A stretch of 64,000 nt of DNA from Algibacter mikhailovii. GTDB taxonomy: Bacteria; Bacteroidota; Bacteroidia; Flavobacteriales; Flavobacteriaceae. Positions 1-7,616 of the stretch are shown here, piece by piece. The translations under genes and the position numbers were made by a program. Location: contig NZ_BMWZ01000001.1 of assembly GCF_014651495.1 (NCBI RefSeq), positions 188,575 through 252,574 of the forward strand, given 5' to 3'. Numbering within the stretch: position 1 is the first letter of the stretch; each line of letters opens with the position of its first letter. Under the pieces are notes generated by a model. It worked only from the letters and a program-made list of their open reading frames with translations, searched no databases and was not told the origin of the DNA.

Positions 1-856
1 GCCGACTAATAAAATTTAAATATTTCGAGTTAACATCTGGCTTTATATTATTCGTATTTGGGTCTTTTGTTGATAAGGTGAGTTTAATATTATCCCAGTT
101 GATACCTGTGTTTTGATACACATGGGCTTTATAATATAAATCAAGAGGCGTACTTATACTTTTTGCTTTTAAATCATAACTAGGAAACCAACCGGCATTA
201 TTAACATTGTATTTTATAACCAAATTAAGTTGCTTACTTATCTTGGTATTTAGTTTTATTTTTATTTCTCCTGTTTGAATTTTATCGTCAACGTTTAATT
301 CTGCCAATTGCTTATTAATTTTACTAATTTGCTCATCATAGTCCTTTTTCTTCTTTAAGGCTGTATGAATAAGTCCGTTTACTTCTGTTGTTCGTGTGCT
401 GTAATAGGCTGTAAACTTTTGAAGCTTTTCAAGATTAACAACTTCATTCGCGTTACCTAACAGTCTGTTTTCTTTTAAAATAAGTAATTCCTCTTCATAT
501 CCGGATATTTTATTTTGTTCAAGTTGGATGGCATCCTTCAATTTCTCTAAGTCGTTTTGAAGCTTTACAATGTTTTCAGATTTATCCAATTTTGATAAAT
601 GATTGATTGCATAATTTATAGATAAAATAGATGTATTATCTAGCCCCGAAATTTGAATACTGTTTTCCTGGATATATGGTGATAGTTTTGCAAACGACAA
701 TTCAGAAGTACCTGCAGGTATTGAAATTTTCGCCAAACGCGTGATTTGTGCACCATCAACAAATACGGTCACAGTTTTTATTGAAGAAGGGGTAGGGTTA
801 TTATTAGCCTCCATAATTGAGGCGTATAAAAGAAAAAAGATAATTGCGTATTTCAT
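1..856 (-). CDS. MuiA-like DUF4139 protein, partial (C-terminus outside window)
   Basis: The reading frame opens at an ATG at 854-856 and runs without a stop to the left edge, so only the first 285 residues are visible. Residues 1-18 look like a signal peptide. They are followed by a short beta-rich region of the DUF4140 type, which contains VTVFVDGAQITR. A long charged coiled coil spans about residues 87-190. From about residue 205 the DUF4139 region begins, with WFPSYDLKA and YQNTGINWDNIKLTLST. This arrangement is that of the mucoidy-inhibitor MuiA-like family, probably periplasmic or outer-membrane associated; the molecular function is unknown. The family assignment is from motif recall. 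The missing C-terminal half would contain most of DUF4139. Confidence 0.8.
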   Translation of the reverse strand, partial: MKYAIIFFLLYASIMEANNNPTPSSIKTVTVFVDGAQITRLAKISIPAGTSELSFAKLSPYIQENSIQISGLDNTSILSINYAINHLSKLDKSENIVKLQNDLEKLKDAIQLEQNKISGYEEELLILKENRLLGNANEVVNLEKLQKFTAYYSTRTTEVNGLIHTALKKKKDYDEQISKINKQLAELNVDDKIQTGEIKIKLNTKISKQLNLVIKYNVNNAGWFPSYDLKAKSISTPLDLYYKAHVYQNTGINWDNIKLTLSTKDPNTNNIKPDVNSKYLNFISR

Positions 857-1018
857 GATTAGTTATTTAAAGTTTAGTTAAAACTATAACTAATCAGAAT
901 ACTGTAATATGAACAATGAGTTATCTATACCCTTAAATGAGTTGGCGTGTGTTTCGGATTAGTTTAGGGTATAATTTAATCCAAAAACTTGCTATTTAAT
1001 TTTGCTATAGAAAACTTT

Positions 1019-1435
1019 TTATATTTCAGTAGATGGTAATAATCTTGAATCTTCTAATCCAGCTGTTCTATGTTTAACATTATTCAAATAAGTTTCGCTT
1101 TGAGAAAATTCCATAAATTTTTGCAAGGATTGGTGTTCTACAAGTAAAATAGCATCCCATTTTTCCGATTCGGGTCCAATTAAAAAGCCAGTACTTTTTC
1201 CATAGAATAGAATACGACTTCCTATTTTATTCAGTGCCTCCGCTGTGTTATCTGTGTATAGTTTATATGCTTGTTCTCCACTTATGTTCATTTGGAGATT
1301 TATTGATTCCAGATTGGTATAGTCAGCCTTATCTTTGAATTTTATTAGATTTAACATGACTATTTTTCCTTTCTCAATAAAATTCAAATAAAACTCTTTT
1401 CCTGTTTTTTCAGTAGCATTAATATATTTCGCCAT
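1019..1435 (-). CDS. DUF1330 family protein
   Basis: This 138-residue protein is cytoplasmic, with no signal peptide or membrane segment. It has the ferredoxin-like dimeric alpha-beta barrel pattern of DUF1330: an early strand with IVMLNLIKFKD, a central segment ending in LFYGKSTGFLIG, then WDAILLVEHQSLQKFMEF. Family members have no established reaction. It lies 55 bp downstream of the broken Crp/Fnr gene on the same strand, so the two probably shared a transcript and the regulator may have controlled it. The start ATG is the first in frame. The family call is fairly secure; the function is not known. Confidence 0.75.
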   Translation of the reverse strand: MAKYINATEKTGKEFYLNFIEKGKIVMLNLIKFKDKADYTNLESINLQMNISGEQAYKLYTDNTAEALNKIGSRILFYGKSTGFLIGPESEKWDAILLVEHQSLQKFMEFSQSETYLNNVKHRTAGLEDSRLLPSTEI

Positions 1436-1490
1436 AATTTATAATTTTTACAAATTTTATATTAATACAATAAATACGGATTGATATAAA

Positions 1491-2057
1491 TCAAGAACCA
1501 AACGTTACTTTATTTCTAATTCTACTTACAGTTTCTGGAGTTATGTTTAGATATGAAGCAATTTCATATTGAGGGATTTCCTGTGTAATACTTCGGTTAA
1601 TTTTAAGTAATTTTAAATATCTTTCTTGAGCACTTAATAGTCATATATCTTCAAGTTTTTTAGCTGTAGAAAGGAACAATTGTTCAGATACTTGTCTAGC
1701 GATTTCTGCCACAAAGGGATGCTTTTCTCCTAATTTTTCAAGTTTATTTCTTGTAATTACATGCAATACAGAATTTTTCAAACAGATTATTTCCTTGTTA
1801 GACGCTTCTTGTTTTAAGAAGCTGTAATAGTTTGCCACAAACTGGTTTTCAAAGACAAAATCGTCAACAAAGGATTTTTTACTTCCAATTAATGTGCATT
1901 TTAAAAGCCCTGTTTCAACAAAACCAATTTTATTTGATACTTTCCCAAAATCAATAAATAGGTCACCTTTATTTAAATTTATTTTTTTAAAGGAAGCAGA
2001 AAATATCTCAGCCTCAGATTCGGAAATTTTAAATTTTTCAACAAGAAATTTTTTCAT
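1491..2057 (-). pseudogene. Crp/Fnr-family regulator interrupted by an in-frame TGA
   Basis: The first 138 codons encode a cyclic-nucleotide-binding-like beta roll and dimer helix (INLNKGDLFIDFGKVSNKIG, then FVAEIARQVSEQLFLSTAKK). A TGA then stops translation at 1641-1643. In the same frame, without any shift, the next 49 codons encode exactly the missing winged-helix end: SAQERYLKLLK, then QYEIASYLNITPETVSRIR, ending at a TGA at 1491-1493. The full product would be about 188 residues, the normal length for flavobacterial Crp/Fnr paralogues. The stop therefore removes the DNA-binding helix from an otherwise intact gene. This could be recent inactivation, a sequencing error, or less likely readthrough. 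The intact paralogue at 60360 has a similar helix-turn-helix (YQIASYLSITPVQLSRIR). Confidence 0.85.
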
Positions 2058-2210
2058 TTTTAAATACTATTTCACCTAAAATCAAAGATAGATATCTGTT
2101 TTATGAGTCATATTAAACGTTAAACGAAACTCGATAAATTTTCTCAAAGTATCAAATTTAATAAGCTTATAGCGTAAACATTATAGTACAATATATATTT
2201 TAAATAATTA

Positions 2211-2230
2211 ATTGTTGCATATACAACAAT
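2211..2230. promoter_or_regulatory. MarR operator 1, upstream of marR
   Basis: The 20 bp attgttgcatatacaacaat form an inverted repeat with one mismatched pair. The core GTTGcATATACAAC differs by one base from the perfect palindrome in front of the next gene (2668-2681). Such AT-rich palindromes next to a marR gene are the usual binding sites of MarR dimers, so autoregulation is likely. Binding itself is inferred. Confidence 0.7.
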
Positions 2231-2244
2231 TTATTTTATCTTTA
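2215..2244 (+). promoter_or_regulatory. Candidate marR promoter (-33 TTG, -7 TATCTTTA)
   Basis: TTG at 2215-2217 lies 19 bp before TATCTTTA at 2237-2244, which matches the Bacteroidota -7 consensus TAnnTTTG at 7 of 8 positions. The -33 element lies inside operator 1, so a bound repressor would block it. The expected start of transcription falls at or within a few bases of the ATG at 2249, which suggests a leaderless or nearly leaderless mRNA. Confidence 0.5.
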
Positions 2245-2248
2245 CGAC

Positions 2249-2650
2249 ATGAAATATGAATTTCAAGACTGCATAGGGTCAAGATTACGACAAATGTCGA
2301 GAATTGTAGATAACATGTTTAGAGGTTATTTACAAGATTTTGATATTACAGAAAATCAAATGACTATTCTATTCGCCCTAAAAAAGTTAGGGGAGGTGGA
2401 ACAAGGTGTTGTTGGACAATTATTATCTTTAGAGCGGTCTACGGTGAGTAGAAATATAAGCATGTTGTATAAAAAAGGGTACCTATTAAAAAGTGATGCG
2501 TATCGACCACATATATCTCTTTCACCAGAAGGAGCGGCTTTGGTGACTAAATTAGTACCAGTATGGGAAGATATCATGTCAAATTTATATGATAAACTCG
2601 GCGAGTCAGGTTTAGCGTATTTAAAAGAAATAGAACTTAAAATCAAATAA
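2249..2650 (+). CDS. MarR-family transcriptional regulator
   Basis: This 133-residue winged-helix protein has the MarR order: an N-terminal dimer helix (SRLRQMSRIVDNMFRGYL), the helix-turn-helix (QGVVGQLLSLERSTVSRNI) and a wing (YLLKSDAYRPHISLSPEG). MarR proteins are dimeric, usually repress, and release DNA on binding a small hydrophobic or phenolic ligand. It is the first gene of a run with the MMPL permease, the LolA-like protein and the DUF1302 protein, all on the same strand with small gaps. Palindromes sharing one core lie before it and before the permease, so it probably represses both itself and the export genes. The ligand is unknown. No ribosome binding site is visible before the ATG. 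Confidence 0.9.
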   Translation: MKYEFQDCIGSRLRQMSRIVDNMFRGYLQDFDITENQMTILFALKKLGEVEQGVVGQLLSLERSTVSRNISMLYKKGYLLKSDAYRPHISLSPEGAALVTKLVPVWEDIMSNLYDKLGESGLAYLKEIELKIK

Positions 2651-2667
2651 TATTTTTTAATTATAAT

Positions 2668-2681
2668 GTTGTATATACAAC
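2668..2681. promoter_or_regulatory. MarR operator 2, between marR and the MMPL permease
   Basis: gttgtatatacaac is a perfect 14 bp palindrome in the 47 bp gap between marR and the permease. It matches the core of operator 1 at 13 of 14 positions. No good -7 box is seen after it, so it may control a weak internal promoter or act as an auxiliary or roadblock site. Confidence 0.7.
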
Positions 2682-2697
2682 TTAATTCATTCTTAGC

Positions 2698-5028
2698 ATG
2701 AAACAAAATAGAGTACAAGCATTTTTTAATAGAGTAACAACACATCATAAAACTATTTTAGTCCTATCAGGGTTGCTATTTATAGTATCGATAGCCTTTC
2801 TTCCTAAACTGAGAAAAGACACGCGTTATGATGCTTTTCTTCCAGCCAAAGATTCCATTTTAGTGCAACGAAATCAACTCAAAACATCTTTTGGTTTAAA
2901 AGATCCCATGGTTATCGCTGTTGTAAATGAAAACGGCATATTTAATAAAAAATCGTTACAGATTGTCCATGAAATAAGTGAACAAATAAAAACCATTCCT
3001 GGTATTGATCCGGATCAAATTAAAAGTTTATCGACAGAAAATAATATAGTGGGTACAGATTCAGGTATTCTTGTTGAACCTTTTTATGAGATAGAAGAAC
3101 TGTCTAACCAGAGGGCCCTAGAAGTATCTCATAGCATAGATAACTTTGAATTGTATCAAGGCAGTTTGGTGTCTCAAGATAAAACCACCACACTTATTTT
3201 AGCAGAAATGCTTGATACTTATGATATGAAGCAGCATGAAGTTTATAATGCGCTTTATGCTATGATTTCTCAGTTAGACAAAACGAATCATGAGTTTTAT
3301 TTGGCAGGAGAAGGCGCCGTGAGCGGTTATCTGGTTAAGTATATTGATGAAGATGCCATGCGTACAAACCCCTTTGCTGGCTTAATAATAGCGCTGATAT
3401 TAATTTTTGCCTATAGAACCGTTAGAGGGGTTGTGCTTCCAAATTTAATGGTACTGGCTTCCGTTGGTATTGCATTGGGTTTAATGGCTGCTTTTGGGGT
3501 AGACTTTTTTGTAATTACAAATGGATTGCCAGTAGTTCTTATAGCCATAGCTGTAGCTGATGGGATTCACATTCTTGGAGAATATTATGAGTTGGCAGCC
3601 AAATACCCTTTACATACTCAAAAAGAGCTAGTGGTAGAGACTATGGTGAGAATGTGGCGCCCGATTACTATAACGTCTTTAACAACCATTGCAGGTTTTA
3701 TGTCTATAGCATGGTCATCATATATGCCTCCTATGGTTTACTTTGGAATATTTGGAGCTTTAGGCGTTCTCATGGCCTTACTGTATGCTTTGTTTATGAT
3801 TCCATCTGCAATGATGCTGCTAAAACCCCAAAAAAGCCGCGTTTTTAAATCGGACAGTCAAGTGGATAGTTTTGGAACTTTCATGTTGAAATTTGGACAT
3901 GTTGTTGTGAAACATCCCAAAAGAATTGTTGTATTAGGATTACTAATTATTGTGTTTGGTATTGGAGGTGCTTTAAAATTATTAGTTAATGAGGATAGAG
4001 TTAAGAATTTTCAAGCCACAGAACCTATTGTTATTGCAGACCGATTAATAAATGATAAAACAGATGGCACATCGTACCTGGATGTTCTTATCGAAACGCC
4101 TCATAACGAGGATTTATTTAAGATAGAAAACCTTCAAAAAATAGAGGCCCTTCAAAGCTATATTGAAACCTTGCCACATGTAAAGGGAAGCACATCGATT
4201 GTAGATTTTATAAAAAAAATGAATCAATCTATGAATGAAAACCAAAAGGCGTTCTATAAAATCCCTGAGAATAATCAATTGGTAGCACAATACTTTTTGT
4301 TGTATGCTGCAAGTGGTGATCCAACAGATTTTGATAATTATATAGATTATGATTACAAGTTGGCCAATGTTAGATTCCGAATGAATTCTGGCGAATATAT
4401 AAATGAAAAAGAGGTTATTAATAAAGCACAAGAGTATATTGATACTCATTTTAAATCACCCAAAATAAAGGCAACACTAAGTGGAAAAGTTGCTGTTGAT
4501 GCCCATTGGATTGGTAAGTTAGGGGTCAATCATTTTGTAGGCGCCATCATAGCTTTACTGGTTGTTTTAATTGTAGCAGCATTTAGCTTTAGATCGTTTA
4601 CAGCTGGTGTTTTAACTGTTGTGCCAGTTACCATTTCTGTACTCTTTTTATATACTGTTATGGGGATTATGAATATTTGGCTGGCTGTGGGTACATCTAT
4701 GTTTGCGGCAATAGCCATTGGAGTGGGAGTAGATTTTGCAGTTCACACCATAGATAGGCTTAAATACTTTTTAAGAGAAAAAAAGTTGCCTATTACAGAA
4801 GCTTATTCTGAGTTCTATAAATCGGCAGGTAGAGCTTTACTATTTAATTTTCTAGCCTTAGCTCTAGGTTTTAGTGTTTTAATGACGAGTTCTGTGCCGC
4901 CATTAAACCAATTTGGATTTTTAGTTGCTGTAGCTGTAATAGTAAGCTTTTTAGGAAGTATGACCTTATTACCCGCCATCATTTTAATTACAAAGCCTAA
5001 ATTTTTCATTAACAAAAAAACGAAATAG
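2698..5028 (+). CDS. MMPL/RND-superfamily permease
   Basis: This 776-residue inner-membrane protein has the duplicated RND layout. There is one membrane helix near residues 19-38, a periplasmic domain, five helices between about 225 and 375, another helix near 402-420, a second periplasmic domain, and five helices between about 617 and 770. The polar membrane motifs VAVADGIHILGEYY and GVGVDFAVHTIDR are those of the MMPL branch, which uses the proton gradient to move lipids or hydrophobic compounds. The next two genes (LolA-like, DUF1302) form a known partnership with this branch, which suggests transfer of a hydrophobic molecule between the membranes. The substrate is not shown by the sequence. 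The length is normal for flavobacterial members. Confidence 0.88.
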   Translation: MKQNRVQAFFNRVTTHHKTILVLSGLLFIVSIAFLPKLRKDTRYDAFLPAKDSILVQRNQLKTSFGLKDPMVIAVVNENGIFNKKSLQIVHEISEQIKTIPGIDPDQIKSLSTENNIVGTDSGILVEPFYEIEELSNQRALEVSHSIDNFELYQGSLVSQDKTTTLILAEMLDTYDMKQHEVYNALYAMISQLDKTNHEFYLAGEGAVSGYLVKYIDEDAMRTNPFAGLIIALILIFAYRTVRGVVLPNLMVLASVGIALGLMAAFGVDFFVITNGLPVVLIAIAVADGIHILGEYYELAAKYPLHTQKELVVETMVRMWRPITITSLTTIAGFMSIAWSSYMPPMVYFGIFGALGVLMALLYALFMIPSAMMLLKPQKSRVFKSDSQVDSFGTFMLKFGHVVVKHPKRIVVLGLLIIVFGIGGALKLLVNEDRVKNFQATEPIVIADRLINDKTDGTSYLDVLIETPHNEDLFKIENLQKIEALQSYIETLPHVKGSTSIVDFIKKMNQSMNENQKAFYKIPENNQLVAQYFLLYAASGDPTDFDNYIDYDYKLANVRFRMNSGEYINEKEVINKAQEYIDTHFKSPKIKATLSGKVAVDAHWIGKLGVNHFVGAIIALLVVLIVAAFSFRSFTAGVLTVVPVTISVLFLYTVMGIMNIWLAVGTSMFAAIAIGVGVDFAVHTIDRLKYFLREKKLPITEAYSEFYKSAGRALLFNFLALALGFSVLMTSSVPPLNQFGFLVAVAVIVSFLGSMTLLPAIILITKPKFFINKKTK

Positions 5029-5029
5029 T

Positions 5030-5830
5030 ATGAAGACGATAACCTTAATTTTAGCAACCCTTTATTTTATAAATCCATTTTCAAGTCAAGCTCAAAAACT
5101 TATGGATGGGCAACGTATTGCAGAAAAAACACATGAGCGGAATGACGGACTTTCCTTAAAGCGAAATCTTATTATGGAGTTAAAGGATAAAAGAGGAAAA
5201 ACACGTTCAAGAGAAACCATTGCTTTGCGAAAGTATTTTGGTAAAGAGAAACGATTGGTGATATTTTATGAGACGCCATCAAGTGTAAAAGGAACCGCTT
5301 TTTTAACGTTTGATTATCCCGATGTGGCAAAGGATGATGACCAATGGTTATATCTTCCTGCCCTCCGTAAAACCAGACGTATTTCGGCTGCGAATAGAGG
5401 CGACTATTTTTTAGGAACAGATCTTACCTATGAAGATATAAAACTAGAAACTAAAATTAGCAAAGAGGATCATTTTTATACAACCATTGGTATGGAGAAA
5501 ATTGATGGACATGATTGCTATGTCATAGAAGCTAAACCCAAAAATGAATCTATAAAAAAGGTGTTGGGTTATAGTAAAGGAAAATTTTGGATTGATGCTA
5601 AATTATGGATGATGCGTAAATCTGAATTATGGGATGTGGCAGGAAACTTTCTTAAAACCGTGACCATTTCTGATATAAAGAAGGTGGATGATATCTGGAC
5701 GGTTCATTTGATAAAAGTTGTTAATCATAAAACAAAGCATGAAACAATTTTTAGGTTTGAAAACAATGATTATCAACTGGAGTTGAGTGATGATTATTTT
5801 ACTGAAGAAGCATTGATTAATGGATTATAA
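5030..5830 (+). CDS. LolA-like outer-membrane lipoprotein-sorting protein
   Basis: The 266-residue product begins with a signal peptide (about residues 1-21, ending SSQAQ) and is expected in the periplasm. The rest fits the LolA-like/DUF1329 beta-sheet fold: SRETIALRKYF, VIFYETPSSVKGTAFL, WLYLPALRKTRRISAANRG, GTDLTYEDI. Proteins of this group bind hydrophobic ligands in a half-barrel. The gene begins 1 bp after the permease stop and overlaps the DUF1302 gene by 11 bp, so the three are probably translated from one message and work together. It is a distant relative of LolA and probably not the housekeeping lipoprotein chaperone. Confidence 0.82.
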   Translation: MKTITLILATLYFINPFSSQAQKLMDGQRIAEKTHERNDGLSLKRNLIMELKDKRGKTRSRETIALRKYFGKEKRLVIFYETPSSVKGTAFLTFDYPDVAKDDDQWLYLPALRKTRRISAANRGDYFLGTDLTYEDIKLETKISKEDHFYTTIGMEKIDGHDCYVIEAKPKNESIKKVLGYSKGKFWIDAKLWMMRKSELWDVAGNFLKTVTISDIKKVDDIWTVHLIKVVNHKTKHETIFRFENNDYQLELSDDYFTEEALINGL

Positions 5831-7151
5831 TACGACTAAACAGCGCATAGTCATAATACTAGGGCTAGTAATGATTTTTCAAAATGGTATACTTTTTTCG
5901 CAAACAAATAAACCGAAGCTTGAAGCTAGTTTGGTAGTAGCCTCTGAAACTTCATATGAATTTAAGACACAAACACTTCAAAAATCTGAACTATTAATAA
6001 AACCTGAAGTCGTATTAAAATTGAACCATAGGTCTAAGTTTGTTTTTAAGGGACAGCTTTATTCAGAATTCATGGATAATTTAGAACCTGGAATACCAAA
6101 TGAAGAGTCGGTATCAACGTTTAGTAAAAGACTTTTTATGGGTAATACAACCAATTTGGAATTAAGAGAATTTTATTACTACAAAAGTTTCAATGCATTT
6201 AAGCTTACCATTGGTAAACAGCAGATTGTTTGGGGTGAAACCGATGGATTAAAGCTATTAGATGTTGTAAATCCACAAAACTTCAGAGAGTTTATTTTGG
6301 ATGATTTTGAAGATAGTAGAATCCCTTTGTGGTCATTGAAAGCAGATTTTAATATAAAGGATATTGGAGTTCAATTTATTTGGATACCAGATAATACGTA
6401 TCATATTATTCCATCTTTTGATGCGCCTTTTTTCACCAAAAGTATATTTAAAGCACCTCCAGAAAATATCCCAGCAAATTTCAATAAGCTTGATAGACCA
6501 AATCGATTTATCAAAGATTCAGATATTGGGTTGAAACTATCTAGCTTTAAAAAGGGTTGGGACCTCTCTTTGAATTATTTCTATTATTATGAAGACTTAC
6601 CTGTTTTTTATACCTTTTTTAGAAGTCAGACCACTTCAATTGAGGTTTCTCTCACCTATGAGCGTCAACAATTAGTAGGTGGAACATTCAATAAGGTTTT
6701 TGGGTCATCAACATTTAGAGGAGAATTGGTCTATATTTTTAATCAGAACTTTACATCAAATAATCGTAATGATGGAGGAGTAGAGCAGAGTGGTTTTTAT
6801 AAATCAGCACTAGGTTTGGATTATATAAAAGGGGAGAATGTTTTAAGCATTCAACTTTTTAATGAATGGATAACGGAATCTATTTCTCCATATAATCGTG
6901 ATCTCTTTGAAACGATGACTTCTATGCTTATTTCAAGAGAATTACTGAACGATAGTGTAAAGGCTGAAGTGCTTTGGGTGCATAGTGTAAATCATAATGA
7001 TGGCTTTATAACGCCTCAAGTAAGTTATTGGATTTCTACAAACACCCAACTACTGGTTAATGCTCATGTGTTTTATGGTGAAGACAATCTATTGTTTGGC
7101 CAATTTAAAAATAGGAGTCGGCTTTCCTTAGGCTTTAAATGGAGCTACTAA
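5820..7151 (+). CDS. DUF1302-like outer-membrane beta-barrel protein
   Basis: This 443-residue protein has a signal peptide (about residues 1-27, ending LFSQ) and then alternating aromatic strands typical of a beta barrel, ending in the aromatic FKWSY. The DUF1302 hallmark is clear: FKLTIGKQQIVWGETDG, then LLDVVNPQNFREFILDD and SRIPLWSLKADF. DUF1302 genes commonly sit with a DUF1329/LolA-like gene and an RND permease, as here, so it is probably the outer-membrane element of the same pathway. The start overlaps the upstream gene by 11 bp. The direction of transport and the substrate are unknown. Confidence 0.8.
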   Translation: MDYNTTKQRIVIILGLVMIFQNGILFSQTNKPKLEASLVVASETSYEFKTQTLQKSELLIKPEVVLKLNHRSKFVFKGQLYSEFMDNLEPGIPNEESVSTFSKRLFMGNTTNLELREFYYYKSFNAFKLTIGKQQIVWGETDGLKLLDVVNPQNFREFILDDFEDSRIPLWSLKADFNIKDIGVQFIWIPDNTYHIIPSFDAPFFTKSIFKAPPENIPANFNKLDRPNRFIKDSDIGLKLSSFKKGWDLSLNYFYYYEDLPVFYTFFRSQTTSIEVSLTYERQQLVGGTFNKVFGSSTFRGELVYIFNQNFTSNNRNDGGVEQSGFYKSALGLDYIKGENVLSIQLFNEWITESISPYNRDLFETMTSMLISRELLNDSVKAEVLWVHSVNHNDGFITPQVSYWISTNTQLLVNAHVFYGEDNLLFGQFKNRSRLSLGFKWSY

Positions 7152-7176
7152 CAATTTAATAATGAAAATGAAACGG

Positions 7177-7599
7177 TCACTCTAAAAACTTATTTTTCAA
7201 TTCTGGAGAAGGAACCATACACGCCTCTTTTTTACCATACCATTTATAACGGTTTTTGGCAATGAAGTCGTATACCCAATTTCTAATAAAAGCGGGAACA
7301 ATTAAAAAGGCACTTAAAAGGCTCGTTGGGAAGCCCAAATGAAAAGCCACTTTTAAAGCCGCTGAAGATTTATAAGTAATACTGTTTTTTTTAGGATTGA
7401 ACAATAAAATGGAGTCCATTTTCGACGTGTCAATTTTAAAAGTTTCAATGATTTGTTTACCGGTATTACTTTGTAGTGCTGCAAACATAAAAAGGTCACT
7501 GTTATCATGTTTAATAACATATTGGACGCTGTTATTACACAGGTTGCAAACACCATCAAATAGTATAAGTTTTTTTCCTTTTTTAATATTAATATTCAC
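7177..7599 (-). CDS. DCC-family thiol-disulfide oxidoreductase-like protein (DUF393)
   Basis: The 140-residue protein starts with a strand followed by DGVCNLCN (D15, C18, C21), the DxxCxxC signature that names the DCC family. The remainder (FAALQSNTGKQII, the hydrophobic stretch around 89-110, WVYDFIAKNRYKWYG) also matches. The fold is thioredoxin-like and a role in thiol redox chemistry is assumed but not proven. It is convergent with the DUF1302 gene (25 bp apart) and begins 17 bp after the stop of the downstream TPR regulator on the same strand, so it may be the last gene of that unit. Confidence 0.88.
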   Translation of the reverse strand: MNINIKKGKKLILFDGVCNLCNNSVQYVIKHDNSDLFMFAALQSNTGKQIIETFKIDTSKMDSILLFNPKKNSITYKSSAALKVAFHLGFPTSLLSAFLIVPAFIRNWVYDFIAKNRYKWYGKKEACMVPSPELKNKFLE

Positions 7600-7616
7600 T
7601 TTGCAAAGGTAATATA

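Noticed and set aside
4114-4449. A 111-codon minus-strand ORF inside the MMPL permease gene
   Set aside because: It lies antisense to strongly conserved transport-domain coding sequence, has biased hydrophobic composition of an AT-rich shadow, and has no promoter or ribosome site.
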